In this document: positions 1 through 11,909 of the stretch, piece after piece
How positions within the stretch are numbered: position 1 is the stretch's first letter
Layout: every line of letters starts with the position of its first letter
Assembly (NCBI GenBank): GCA_019787685.1
Contig: JAHNUO010000006.1
Coordinates: 1 to 64,000, forward strand
Direction: 5' to 3'
From: Chiua virens
Taxonomy: Eukaryota; Basidiomycota; Agaricomycetes; Boletales; Boletaceae
Length of the DNA stretch: 64,000 nt
The notes under the pieces: generated by a model
Databases searched by the model: none
Told to the model about the DNA's origin: nothing
The model's input: the letters and a program-made list of their open reading frames with translations, nothing else
Position numbers and translations under genes: made by a program

Positions 1-216
1 ATATACCACCCGGTCAAGAAAGGTTCTCTTTGTATGGTTATCAAACCGAAAGAAGGTGGTGGTGGTGAACAAATTGGATCGGTTTTGACAGTGACACGAA
101 TCTTCAAAAAAGACAGGGTCGTCGTCGAAAAGCTTGACCATACACCCGCTGTTGAGGCGTGCTTACCGATGGGAAGGATTATTGCAGTTGAAGGACCAGG
201 TAGTCGCCAAGAGTAA
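1..216 (+). CDS. 3' end of an unknown gene (partial, possible KOW-like segment)
   Basis: The reading frame is open from base 1 and closes with TAA at 214-216, giving about 71 residues of a C-terminus that starts outside the window. The segment IGSVLTVTRIFKKDRVVVE has the glycine-hydrophobic-basic look of a KOW/SH3-like RNA-binding strand pair, and related fungal SPT5-like proteins carry KOW repeats. This resemblance is weak and is inference. No intron signal is needed within the visible part. A tri-glycine-rich stretch (KEGGGGEQ) precedes the KOW-like part. The gene converges on the minus-strand gene that ends at 258. Confidence 0.45.
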   Translation: MYHPVKKGSLCMVIKPKEGGGGEQIGSVLTVTRIFKKDRVVVEKLDHTPAVEACLPMGRIIAVEGPGSRQE

Positions 217-257
217 TGTAACGTTAAGTTTCTCATTGATAATATTACATTTACCAC

Positions 258-986
258 TCAGCCACCTCGCCCAGAGCTGTTCTTCAGATACATTTTAAGA
301 AAATCAATTACAACCCAGTTACCATCGTACTCCAGCAATTGTGGGTATCGTTCTTTCGCCTGTTGCTGAAAGATTAGAAGAGAAGATTTTCTTAGCAAGT
401 AAAATATAACCTTATCGAAGACCACTTGAAGATTTTCGCGTTGTTGTCTGCTCCATGGCTTTCGAGTCATGAGATATTCTTGAGCGAGATGAACAACGAA
501 AGTCTGATGCAGTTTGAGAAAAAATGACAAGAGAATAGCGACAATACTAACCCGAACTTCTTCGTACTCAGTGGGTTGCCATCCCAGCTTCTCTTGTAGG
601 TTATAACCGCCCCGATTAATCCTTGAAACCTCCCCCCGAGGCTTGGGTATCAAAACCTTGCGGGGAGCGGCTGCGACAGCGTCTGGTTTGTGTGGATGTA
701 TGACATTCTCTCCGCCGGAAGGTTCTTCGCGACGGAATACTTTGTGCTGGGTAAGAGGGGGTGGAGTAACAGCGCGTTCCGGGGGAAACACCGAATGTCG
801 TGTGAGGGGAGGAAAGTATCGATGAAACGACCAGTGAATTACAACTTTGGGCATCATGGGATAGCTCACCTGGACAGTGGACGCTTCGTCTTTATGAGAA
901 GCGAGTGATTGCAGTGCACAATAGCGTTGAGGGGACGACCGACCGAACCAAGAGAGAGAGCTCGAAGACAATACGCTCCAGGCCAA
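258..986 (-). CDS. Hypothetical protein with a conserved basidiomycete C-terminal domain
   Basis: I do not recognise a function. The C-terminal part (motifs PKPRGEVSRINRGGYNLQEK, NWVVIDFLKMYLKNSS) resembles a domain repeated in many Agaricomycete hypothetical proteins. The frame stays open through two in-frame introns. One runs 504-551 (donor GTTAGT, acceptor ATCAG). The other runs about 360-410 (donor GTTATA, acceptor TTTCAG or CAACAG), and removing it joins VFDK directly to the AKERYPQLLEY stretch. The N-terminal exon has no convincing ATG: the first codons follow a likely acceptor (GATTTCAG) near 1014, so the true start lies in an exon further upstream. Another donor (CAG|GTGAGC) is near 873. 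The gene limits are therefore minimal. Confidence 0.5.
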   Translation of the reverse strand: MAWSVLSSSSLSWFGRSSPQRYCALQSLASHKDEASTVQVSYPMMPKVVIHWSFHRYFPPLTRHSVFPPERAVTPPPLTQHKVFRREEPSGGENVIHPHKPDAVAAAPRKVLIPKPRGEVSRINRGGYNLQEKLGWQPTEYEEVRVSIVAILLSFFLKLHQTFVVHLAQEYLMTRKPWSRQQRENLQVVFDKVIFYLLRKSSLLIFQQQAKERYPQLLEYDGNWVVIDFLKMYLKNSSGRGG

Positions 987-1729
987 TATGAGGGTGACGT
1001 ACTGAAATCGGGTTATGACTGGCGAGGGCTGAAGCCACGTGATCGTCTGAGTTTCAATCGCTGTACACTACTTTAATCCCCGGACTTTACCGTTTTTGTC
1101 TTTCTTCTTTTACTCCTCAAGCCACCAGGAACACCCAGTAACCGGTCACTATGCCACTACGCTAGTAATTGTGATGTAGTAGAGACGGTCTAAGATTGTA
1201 CAAAAAAGAAGTAAACAAAAACTGCCCGAGTTCGGACGAAAGACAATTCCGAGCAGAGCGAATGCTCCGGTCGTCTGTGGCAATTGTGCCTCGGTAACCA
1301 TGGGATATGGGTCGAGACCCTTAAGGCTCAAACAATACAAAGAATCATTTTTGGACGAGGACGGGTGACCTCACATATATCTCACTGACCGGTAAGCGTC
1401 AATCTCAAGCCTGATTTCTTACCTCCTACTCATCTTCCGGTTTGCAGTACATGTCGTCCAACGCTCCAGAGACCAGTTCTTCCATTTCCTCCGCGCTCAA
1501 GATCCTCGGGTCGATTTCACAATCTGTGAGTTCTACCTGCTCAATATGTACGGTTGGGTGATGCTCATATGTCTTCAGACAGGGGAATTTGCGAGGCACA
1601 GTGTGCATCAGTTCAGCGCGCGGTTGTCTCGCGCTCCATTGCTCGAACAACATAGAGTTGGGCTTGAGGCCCGAATCGCTTCTCCCTCGAGCAATCCTGA
1701 TCCCTATACACGCTTCCGACCTTGTCAAG
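987..1729. other. Intergenic stretch, no confident gene
   Basis: This stretch separates the minus-strand hypothetical gene from the proline-rich gene starting at 1730. It probably contains the missing 5' exon of the former. Short ORFs on both strands (for example 1426-1728 minus, with an acidic C-terminus) have no recognisable domain. Confidence 0.4.
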
Positions 1730-4628
1730 ATGTCGGTTTATTGGATGAAGCTTCCCGTGGGGAGCAAATTACCGGCGCACAACAAGTATGTACATCAATT
1801 CCTGGTACCAGTAACCTCTTACCTATTGCTTCCAGTTATCGGATCTTTTGCGTTCGCCGCAGACACATTCCTATGATGCCCAGTTAAGTGATGTAGACGA
1901 GTTTCCTGGTTCACAACAGGTGCGTTTTGTTCTGGTGGAATTGACTTATCACTGAATTTCCTTCCAGTTCAGCTTCGGACAAGGATCTTCGCACCGATCG
2001 TCAGACGTGAGTAAATAATCTACCCCTACTCGAACCCTGGTCTTATACCACGTTAGCTTTTACGTCGCCCCGAATCACCACCTATAAGTGATTCATCTAA
2101 CTCCTTTCGCCGTGGTCGCTCCAGTGACGTCGAACTTCAACCAGTAAGAACTCGACATGAGCGTTCTGTGAGCCCTCTCGAGGTTCAGAAGATGCGCCTC
2201 TCCGAAAGACGACGCTCACGTTCACGCAATCGGGACCACGCTTGTCGTTCTGGGATGCACGCTACTGAAGATATTGGCCCGTCTCAGTCTCAACTCGGTG
2301 ACTCAGTAGAACCTAACGCTATCGCACCGTCTGCGGTCCCATCTCCATCCGCCCAACAAATGGTATTCTCGCGGCAGAATTCTTCGTCTTCCGAACCTCC
2401 GATGGATGTAGATGGCGCTCAGCCGACTGATCCTTTAACCGAAGGAGCGATCTCTGTGATCTCTGTCCCTTCAACCTCTGTCCCCCCTTCAGCCTCTTCT
2501 CCCCCTCCCGTTTCTGCTCAAGTTCCTGCCCCTCCTCCTTTCGAACCTCTGATGGATGTAGATCGCACTCAGCCTACTGATCCTTTGATGGGAGGAGGGA
2601 TCTCTTCCTCTGCCCCCCTTCCACGACGCTCCTCTCCACCTCCAACTACCCGACCTCCGTCTTCAAACTTCGCTCGCCTCCAAAAGCCCCTTTCTCCTTG
2701 TGTAATTTCTGTTACCACTTCAGACGTGCCCTCCAAACAGCATGTAGTACTGCTGCCGGTGATGGATGTGGATGTGACTCCGCTGAGCCAGCGGGCGAGT
2801 TCCCCACTGACAAGAACCATACATCAATCGCCTCCAATAGAGGTTGATTCGACTTCTCATCCAGTCCCCACCACAACTCCCGCGCCGCCAACTCTCACAC
2901 TGCCACGCCAGCAGATCAACTCCCCACCACCAAGGACCGCACGTCAACCACCCCCTCCAGTTCCCACTACGAGTCAGCGGATCCCCACTTTGCCCCCCCC
3001 TGCCGCGCGCCCTCGCCCGGAGGTGAACTCTCCGCCTGCAAGAACTACACATCAACCACCAATGCGGGTGAATTCGAACTTAGCACCTCATCCGGTCCCT
3101 ACTGCGACTCTGCAGACCCCCGCACCACCCACCTCTGCCACCCACCCTCCCCAGCAGGTGAGCCCCCCATCGACATCAACAAGAACTACACACCAACCTC
3201 CAATGCAGGTGGATTCGACCGCAACACAACCTCATCCAGCTACGCCTCTACAACCCAGTAGGCCTGCGCCTTTACCATCGTCTTCTACATCGACCTCTAT
3301 GCTAGAAAACATGGTGGATCAAATCATAGCTCAACGATTAGGCGCGAACATTGTGGAACCTATTGTCAATCAAATAACTCAGCTTCTCGCCTCTCAGTCA
3401 TCTCTCCAGCAACAACCCAAGGGAACTCGCGCAGAGAAAAGTCCATCAAAGTGGTCTAGGAATGGTTTTGACGCTGATGACGAAGAGGAGGATGAATCCC
3501 CAGCCCCTACTAGAAGACGGAAGCCTGGGCGACGAGGGAGCATGAATACGTTACATGTACGATGATTGCCCCATTCAGTTATCTCGTACTGATGTTTGCA
3601 GGGTGCATTTCGCTCCTATCTGCGGGAGAAGAATGCCATCTTGTCGCGACCCAACGGTCCCTTACCTCCTTCAGCTCCCCAGAGTGTCATTATTGCATAC
3701 AACAATGACGGCGACCAGTTTCCTACCCTTGACAATGTTATGCTTGATTGGAACTGCTCATCGCTGACCAACTCGCGCTGGAACTCCGAAGTCATCAACA
3801 TCCTTACTTTCGATTTCTATGAAAGGCTGAAGAACGGATCATATCCGAGCGTGAACTGTGATATAGATTCCCTGAGTCTGGATGACTTACGCAAATGTTG
3901 TGAACAGAAATTGGGCCGCACCTTTCAAGCTCATCGCGAGAGAGCCAAGATCGACTCAGTACAAGGTGGCGAACGTCTCGCAATGACTGCGATGCAGGCT
4001 GAGAAGGAGGAAAGACGTCGGAAAAGCGCTCGGATGATGTCTCGTAGACACGGGGTAAGTGTCTGATATCTAAGCACTGGTTCTAGCCACACGATATTCT
4101 GACAAATTTGCCAAGACCCTGCAGAGAAGAAAACGAATCGTAGAAGAAAATCATGCCCAGGATCCTGACAAGTGGGCTGCGATCCTCAGAATTATCGAGC
4201 GCCTCAATGTCGATGGCATGAGCTGCGATGAAACCGACTGCCCACCACACTCAACCATGAAGAATCTACGCCGAGTTGAGCTTCCCTGGATCCACCCCGC
4301 AATCTCCACATTATTCAAGTCTGTTGAATCATACGAACCATCATTGCGAGATAAATACATGAAGGAGCAAATTGGTAATTCTCATCTCAGACGCCATTGG
4401 GAGGTGGGTAGGAAGGACATGAGGGCAACTGCTGTTTCTGGACTTCCGCGCAACTGGTACAACGATACTTGGTTCCTGAGTCTTGCCCCAGGCACTCGCG
4501 CAATGCTTCATGCACGTCAAGAGGTGCCGATCCCCACTCTAGTATGTCATTCTCCACCTCAAACAGCAGCGTCATAAGCTAATGCATGTTATTTTCTAGC
4601 CCCCTTACCTCTGCTGTGCCGCGGAGTG
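1730..4628 (+). CDS. Proline/serine-rich hypothetical protein, multi-exon, probably 3'-truncated
   Basis: I do not recognise a function. ATG at 1730 opens a short exon. Exons then join in one frame across introns near 1797-1836, 1919-1967 and 2008-2056, leading into a long exon with an RS-like stretch (SERRRSRSRNR) and about 300 residues of proline, serine and threonine, with repeated PPMDVD and TTHQPP units. After an intron at 3556-3600 (GTACGA...TTTGCAG) comes a compact domain (LDWNCSS, WNSEVINILTFDFYERL, LDDLRKCCEQKLG) of the kind seen in Agaricomycete hypothetical proteins. Further introns follow near 4054 and 4541. The splice to 4600 reads only ten more codons before TGA at 4626. Related-looking coding sequence reappears past 5090, so the end given here may be the result of damage. 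The first donor is uncertain (GTATGT or GTACAT). Confidence 0.5.
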
Positions 4629-5091
4629 ACCGCCTCTGGCGGACCGCAAAGTGACCCACTGGGTGGGCCACTAAGTGGCTGTAGAGTTTGTACGCCATAC
4701 ATTTTCAAATTTAGTGGTCAAATTTGTGCTTAGCCCTTACTCTAGCACATTTTTTCAAAATGTCTCAAATATGTTAAGGTACCTCAATCAAGGCGCGTTC
4801 AGGGAACATATGTAGCACAACTTTATACTTTGTATTTTATATGTAAACTTAGGATAGTCCTAATCGTATTCTGGCGGGATCAGTACATTATACTTGGTAC
4901 ATATGCTATGCATAATCTCGAATATGACCGCTGTTCATTTTTGGCAAAACAAATCTTGCATTTTAATGGCAAACTTAAGTACCGTATGACCAATTATTTG
5001 TTGGGCAATTTATTCGCCAAGTTATTCTGAATTGAATCACGAGTTCATCTTCCAACATATTTAATCGCTAATTCTGAATTTATTTCAGGCT
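4629..5091. other. AT-rich stretch separating gene fragments
   Basis: A non-coding AT-rich stretch follows a short GC-rich run with inverted-looking units (CCACTGGGTGGGCCACTAAG). The phrase CTTTGTATTTTATAT near 4823 recurs near 14512. It ends at a good intron acceptor (TTTATTTCAG at 5082-5091). I see neither a TSD nor terminal repeats, so it could be an inserted sequence, a degraded intron or a repeat. Confidence 0.35.
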
Positions 5092-5436
5092 AAGTTGCAC
5101 CTTTGGTGGCCAGACTTATTTGGTCGTGTTTCAGGTGTGAGGTCAATCGCATTTACGAGCCTATGATGGGTTGATCTCCGCGGCAAGACTCCGCCTTCCC
5201 ACGACGCACAGCGCTCAGATGAAGGAGTCTCCTCCTTTGACACAAACTATGGTGAATAGCTCAATGACATACGTGGCCCGTAAATTTCCAACTGCCAACG
5301 ACTGCGTCGAGGATTCCATCGGCAGAATATTGGGCACAAGTTGGGGAGCAGGAAAAGACAACGCGTAATGGTTCATGGGGTGTGTATGGCATGCGAGGAG
5401 AACGAGTGCAAGCATTGGAAGGTACGGTGTTTGGTC
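5092..5436 (+). pseudogene. Decayed 3' exons of the proline-rich gene
   Basis: Coding-like segments lie in different frames: EVNRIYEPMMG, then RSDEGVSSFDTN ending in TAG, then PSAEYWAQVGEQEK followed by WGVYGMRGERVQALE, which ends at a GTACGG donor-like site near 5430. They have the composition and order expected of a protein tail but need one frameshift and one stop to be crossed. They are most simply read as the broken end of the gene starting at 1730. No product can be predicted from them. Confidence 0.35.
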
Positions 5437-6529
5437 ACACTACTGGGACAGGGCTGAGATTTAGATTGAGCAACGCCAGGACCCGGACTTTGAGGAAGGA
5501 TAGTGGCCGACCCTACTGACTAGGCGAGATTTTCACATCGAATTCGACCAGCAAGAGCTGTCTGTTGAATCAGTCTGTTTCGGTAGACCGTGTCGGCGAT
5601 AATACTGAGTTATACTAGCCACTGCCATGCCGGTGTATTCTTAGAGTAATTTTTATTAGGTCAGAGGTTCGTATTGCGCTCCTGCCTGCCTATATTATAT
5701 TATTCTTACTTTCTGCATCTTCAGTTGGCACTTTGTCGACTTACATGCGGATATCCAGCCCCTTGTATCCAGGATGTTATGATGATCATCCGTAACTATG
5801 ATCGTGCCGCTACGATTGCGACCGAACATGCCGAGGCCAGGGTTAGGACCACAGTGGTCACTCTAGGCGGTAGGCGGTACGAACGCAGCATGGAATCGTA
5901 CACGATTGAATGTCGATTTCCGTCTCGTTGAAACGACCGGTCTCCTTCCTCGTGCCCTTCGTTTCATTGACTCCAGTGGCTGGTATACTTGTATGTATTT
6001 AGCGTCCGGTTTCTTTGAAGAAAGTTGGTCTGTCGTTTCAGCTTACTAGGGCTTGGATCTGCTCACACTTCTCCGACCATGAATACCTTCTTACCAGGTT
6101 CAGGTTCAGGCCTGGATTGTGGCACATATGGACCGCACAAGTCACTGCGTCCCTGACAGAGAACTTGAACTTGAATAAATCATTCTAACCGTTGACTCGG
6201 ACCGGTGAAAAGTCCCTTGCAGGTGTGTGCTTCGGGCCGAGGAGTTGCTTGCTCGTGCACGAACTCCAAGGCAGATTTCAGACACGGCGAGAAGAGAGTT
6301 AGCGGACGGAATCTGAAACACATTTCCTCACTTTGGCCCGAGTTTTGTCAATCGCTGACCATTAGGGAGTAACGAACGATGCCACGTGGTACTTGGTGTC
6401 ACCCTGCAAGCAGATGTTGGTGGGCTAGGTTGTTCGGTTCGGTTCCCAGTCTCCCTCGCAACCCTACTTGCTCTCCCCCCCTCACACAGTCGTATATTCA
6501 CCACGAAAAAAAGCAACACAGGTCGACTT
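5437..6529. other. Intergenic, no gene seen
   Basis: This is the presumed 5' region of the left NACHT-WD40 gene. Short ORFs (for example 5674-5931) show no domain. No tRNA-like or repeat structure was recognised. Confidence 0.4.
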
Positions 6530-9500
6530 ATGGACACAATATCGTATGTATCTTGGTTATCTTCATGACTGGGTCGCAGTATGCTGAGCTTAGCGAGTCT
6601 AGGGCGAAAAAAATCACCATCAAAAGTGGGTTTGAACGCTGGCCATTGACAGGTTGCATTCGAGCTAGTTTCTTTCCAGATATCGAACTTCGCACTCAAC
6701 CACGGCGCAAGTTTTCGCTCCCAAGACAGTACCTTGTTCAGTTTTCTGTAGGTGATGATGCCTCAAGTTCGACAAATTATGCAAAACCGGTAAATAACCG
6801 CACCTCCTGGAGCGAACAATTCTATTTGTAGGTGCATGCGTCCTTCGCTTTATGTTAAGGAGCTGAGCACCTCTAGTGACGGGGCTGCTCATTCTCCCTT
6901 TGTCATCAAGGTTTACCGGAAACGTCTTATCCAAAGGAAGAAACTGGTTGGATATTTCTCTAATGTGATCAGCGGAGTATTAGGACATTTGAAGGATGGT
7001 GGTACATACGACAATCTTCTGTTTCATGTGTTATCACTGATGCGATCTCTGCGATCAAAGTGTTCGAACAGACCCTTGGGAAGGATGCATCCGATGCATC
7101 CGATCTCTCTGGGATTACGATCGAGTTTATGTTCATCGCAGATTTACCCGAAGCTGTCGATGCAGATCAACTTCAGGCTGTTACCTGGGCGGCCGAGGCG
7201 GTAGCTAGCCTCACTGGCACCCCTGCAGTCGTAAGCCCCTTCAGTTCCGGAGTTGACACAACCACAAAAGTTGTCGCGGAGGTCCAGACGCTCGAGAATA
7301 CGTGGGGGGTTCTGTTGGACCGGGTGAAGGTATTTAACGACATCGCGTCCAAGATCGTACAGGTATCCAATATTCGACATCTCAGGAGGCTCATTTTCTA
7401 AGCTAAAACACAGATCCACCCATATGCATCATTGGCTTGGTCTGTGATATCAGTCGCAAACCAGGTCAGCCTGTTTCCGTTGTCTCCGTATTATCACCGA
7501 TGGCCGACATGACTCGCACAGGTACTCGTGAACCAGAAATACCGCGATGATCGAATTATCCGTTTAGCAGGCACGATGAGCGACGTCTTTACGTTCGTTC
7601 ACGACGCCGAACCCCTGAAGAAGATCGAATCGCACATCAAGACAATGGCGCTGCTGATTCAGCAAGTGACAGAGTGCGGGTACTTCATTGCCGAGTACGC
7701 AAAGCAAGAGCGCTTCTGTTAGTCATTGCCGGTTATATACAGGGATACATATCACTAATTTTGTGTCTAGGGGTTCGGATGGCAAAGTACACCATCTCCG
7801 ACGTCGACGCAAAGCTCACAGCTTACGAGAGCAAGTTTCAAGAACTCAAGACCACACTTTTAGAAGGAGTTGCATTGGAGACCGGGCTCACTGTCATTCG
7901 CATGATGAATGATATGGAGCATGTCGGTAGGTCCTGCAGTATTCATTTTGTCCCTACTCATTGATGAACAATTCAGTGGATGCAGTTGACCTGAATGACC
8001 TTCCGTATGCGCTTGGCGCTAGATATGCGCCGGAGAAGGAATGTCTCCCCGGGACTCGGGAGTCCCTACTCCGGGAGATCTGTGACATCTTGAACAATCC
8101 CGACGAAGATGCCCCGCGAGTGTGTCTGCTCACTGGGGTCGCTGGCTCGGGAAAGTCTGCAGTGGCTCACTCGATCGCTCGATTATACGACGACCAAGAG
8201 AGGCTGGGCTCGTCATTTTGCTTCTCCAAGGCTGACGTTGCGGGGCGGAATCCTAAAAACCTTTTCAGCACCATCGCACGCGATCTAGCTGATCACGACC
8301 CTCAGTACAAGTCTATTCTTTTGGGGGTCGTGAAAGATAACCGATCGCTTCGTACATCAACATTCCCCTCAGAGCACATCGAACGGCTCATTGTCCGGCC
8401 CGGCAGGGCCCTTCACACCATTGGGCCCCTGGTTGTCGTGGTCGACGCCCTTGACGAAAGCGGCGATCGGGATGCCCGCCACCAACTTCTGGTTGCGCTG
8501 TCAAAACACATCACTGAGCGTAACCTGCCGACCAATCTTCGTTTCCTGATCACTACTCGGCCCGAAAGCGACATCCTTGCCGCCCTTTCGTCAAGTAGCC
8601 ATGTCGCTCTTAAACACATGGGTGACATCTCCGACGATGTCGTGGATGGAGACATTGAGAAGTTCATCTACCACTCGCTTCATCAAAGTTCCGAACTTGC
8701 ATCAATATGGGCCGACAAGAGGACATGTTGACTGCTCGTCGAACGTTCTCAGCATTTGTTCCAGTGGGCTGCGACCGCGTGCAAATTCATTCGTGGTATT
8801 GGTGCTGAAGGACTTACCCCGCCCAAGCGGCTCAAAATAGTTTTGCGAAACAACAACCCTGCGACCACCCGTTCCATCGATGAGTTGTACGAAGGGATAT
8901 TAGGTCAACTATTCGTCGTTGATGACGCCCAGGAATCCTTTCGGGAGGTCATGGCCATCGTACTTGCCCTCCAGGAGCCACTATCCCTCAATTCCCTATC
9001 CGCCCTCTTCGACTCGAACTCTGGCCCGAACGTCCGAAGTATTATCAAACCCATGGGATCCCTACTTGATGGCGTGCTCAATGAAGATAAACCTATCCGA
9101 CCACTCCACACTTCATTCCGTGACTTCCTGCTGGAAAAGTCTCGCAGCTCTACCTTCCATGTCCCTATATTATCTCAACATTCCATCATGCTCGGACGCG
9201 CATTGCTTGCCTGCATGCGAAAGATGCTCATGTTCAACATTTGTGACCTGAGGGACTCCCGACTCTTTAATGCTGCTGTCCCGAACCTGTCAATACAAGT
9301 GACCAAGGCCATTCCCCAGCACCTCTCATATGCATGCCGATACTGGATGGACCACTTTGCAGATATCGACTGCACCCCAGACCTGTTGAATGAAATCACA
9401 CTTTTCTTCAAGACCCACCTCCCCTACTGGCTCGAAGCCATCAGTCTCCTCTCCCTCTTCTCCCCACTGCCAATTCAATCTGCTGCTGAGATTTGCACTG

Positions 9501-11909
9501 CCCTGACAACCTGGGGCAAGGTGAGATAAACCCTAATGACTTTCATCAGTGCTAAACAAGACATGCTAGGGCAAAGAGATAGCTGCACTTGCATCAGACA
9601 CATTCCAATTCATTCAAGTATTTGGTCCTGTCCTTCGTGAATCTACCCCCCACCTCTACCTTTCAGCCATGCCCCAGACTCCCACCAACTCTCCTCTCTA
9701 TATGCTCTGGCAAGCTCAACTATTGAAACATGCCTCCATTACATGTGGAAAACCATTAAGCTGGCCAGCTGAAGTGCATATCTTACAGGGGCACACAGAT
9801 CCAGTCTGGTCTGTCAACTACTCCCCAGATGGCAGGCATATTGTCTCTGCTGGAGAGGACAGGACCATTAGGGTGTGGAATGCAACCACTGGTGAGACTG
9901 TGGCAGGGCCATTTGAGGGGCACACAAATTCCATCTGCTCTGCTGCCTATTCTCCAGATGGAAGGCATATTGTCTCTGGGTCTTTGGATAAGACCATTAG
10001 GGTGTGGAATGCAACTACTGGTGAGACTGTGATAGGTCCACTTGAGGGGCACACAGATACTGTCAGCTCTGTTGCCTATTCCCCAGATGGCAGACATATT
10101 GTCTCTGGCTCTTGGGACAACACTGTTAGGGTGTGGAGTGTAGCCACTGCCAGTGGTGAAACTGTGGCAGGCCCATTTGTGGGGCACACAGAATCAATCT
10201 GTTGTGTTGCATATTCACCATGTGGCAGGCATGTTGTCTCTGGCTCAGAGGACAAGACCATTAGAGTGTGGGACACAACCATTGGTGATACTGTAGCAGG
10301 TCCATTTGAAGGGCACACAGCTCAAGTCTACTCTGTTGACTATTCCCCAGATGGCAGGCATATTGTCTCTAGTTCAAGAGACAAGACCATTAGAGTGTGG
10401 AATGCAACCACTGGTAGGACTGTTTCAGGTCCATTTGAAGGGCACACAGAACCAGTCTTGTCTGCTCTCTATTCTCCAGATGGCAACTGTATTGTCTCTG
10501 CCTCTTGGGACAAAACCATTAGGGTGTGGAATGCAACCTCTGGTGTGACCATGGCAGGTCCATTTGAGCAGCACACAGATCCACTCAGCTCTGTTGCCTA
10601 CTCTCCAGATGGCAGGCATATTGTTTCTGGCTCTTGGGACATGACAATCAGAATATGGAATGCAGGCCCTGGTGAGCCTGTGACAAGTCCATTTGAGAAG
10701 AACAAAAATCTAATCACTTCTATTGCATATCTCCCAGATACTAGGCATACTGTCTCTTGTTCAGAGGACACTACCATTAGAATGTGTGGTGTATCCACTG
10801 GCAAGACTGTGGCAGGTCTATTTGAGGGGCATACAGATTTAGTCTCATCTGTTGCATATTCCCCAGATGGCAGGCATATTGTCTCTGGCTCTTGGGACAA
10901 GACCATTAGGGTGTGGAATGCAACCACTGGTGAGGTTGTTGCAGGTCCATTTGTGGGGCACACAGGTCCAGTCATGTTTGTTGCCTACTCTCCAGATGGT
11001 CAACATATTGTCTCTGGCTCAGATGACAGTACCATTAGGTTGTGGAATGCAACCACTGGCAAGACTATAGCAGGTCCATTGAAGGGGCACACAGATGCCA
11101 TCCACTTTGTTTCCTATTTCCCAGATTCTCAACACATTGTCTCTGGCTCAGATGACAGCACCATTAGGGTATGGGATGGAATCACTGGTGAAACTGTGGC
11201 AGGTCCATTTGAGCATACAGATCTGGTCAGCTGTGTTGCCTATTCCCCAGATGGCAAGCATATTGTCTCTGGCTCTTGGAACAACACCCTTAGAGTATGG
11301 AATGCAATCTCTGGTGAAATTATGGCAGGTCCATTTGATGGACACACAAATTCCATCTGCTCTGTTGTCTATTCCCCAGATGGCAGGCATATTGTCTCTG
11401 GCTCAGAGGATGAGACCATTAGGGTGTGGAATGCAACCACTGGTGAGACTGTGGCAGGGCCATTTGAGGGACACACAGGGCCAGTCTGCTCTGTTGCCTA
11501 TTCCCCAGATGGCAGGTATATTGTTTCTGGCTCAGAGGAAAAGACCATTAGGCTGTGGAATGTAGCCATTGGTAAGACTGTAGCAGGTCCATTTAATGGG
11601 CACACAGATTCAGTCCACTCTCTTGCCTATTCTCCTGATGGAAAGCATATTGCTTCTGGTTCATTTGACTGTTCTATCAAAGTATGGAGGGTACAAAAAC
11701 TTTTGTGTTATGGTGACTTGGAGTTTAGGCAAAGTGGTTGGATTCAGTCATCTGATGGTACTTGCTTTGGCTGGATTGCCCCTTGGAATCAGCAGGTCCC
11801 ATATCTTCCAGTTCATTCTCTAGTCATATCTTCCAATACTGCTTACCAACTTGATGTTGATAGTTCCTTGTTTGGGGAGTCATGGATCTCTTGTTGGAAA
11901 TCACTTTAG
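6530..11909 (+). CDS. NACHT-WD40 STAND protein (NWD/HET-E type), with an in-frame TGA at 8729
   Basis: A predicted intracellular NLR-like receptor: NACHT NTPase switch plus WD40 sensor, the architecture of fungal incompatibility proteins. Ten exons fit, all matching the paralogue at 48927-55007: 6530-6543, 6603-6625, 6680-6827, 6868-7001, 7061-7362, 7414-7464, 7522-7717, 7771-7926, 7977-9520, 9570-11909 (4908 nt, in frame). In order: a C2-like domain (residues about 6-105; IELRTQ, RQYLVQFSV), a helical domain (to about 340), NACHT with Walker A GVAGSGKSA, Walker B-like VVVVDALDES and ITTRPESD, a linker, then 15 WD40 repeats of about 43 residues ending SSLFGESWISCW. The TGA at 8729-8731 lies between NACHT and linker where the paralogue has AGA (Arg), with the same frame open on both sides. 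So it is a recent pseudogene, a readthrough gene or a base error. The start is chosen by exact parallel with the paralogue. Confidence 0.85.
9789..11694 (+). repeat. 15 tandem WD40 repeats, about 129 bp period
   Basis: Fifteen in-frame units, mostly 43 codons long, repeat with strong DNA similarity: consensus start GHTDxVxSVAYSPDG, then RHIVSGSxDKTIRVWNA. Differences concentrate at the two residues after GHT, the residue after SGS and a few surface sites. Repeats 8 (KNKNLITS) and 12 (lacking the first Gly) are the most degenerate. Such a young array can gain or lose repeats by unequal exchange. Confidence 0.9.

Noticed and set aside
1426..1728. Minus-strand ORF with acidic C-terminus (ILSAEEMEELVSGALDD)
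   Set aside because: No domain, no splice partner, and its start overlaps the well-supported start at 1730 on the other strand.
9521..9569. In-frame stop after GKVR in the left NACHT gene, suggesting a separate gene for the WD40 part
   Set aside because: GTGAGATAAA...ATGCTAG is a normal 49-nt intron conserved in the paralogue, and the linker joins in phase.
9783..11390. Long antisense ORFs within the left WD40 array
   Set aside because: Each repeats with the 129-bp period and reads antisense of WD40 codons; the same holds for the right array.
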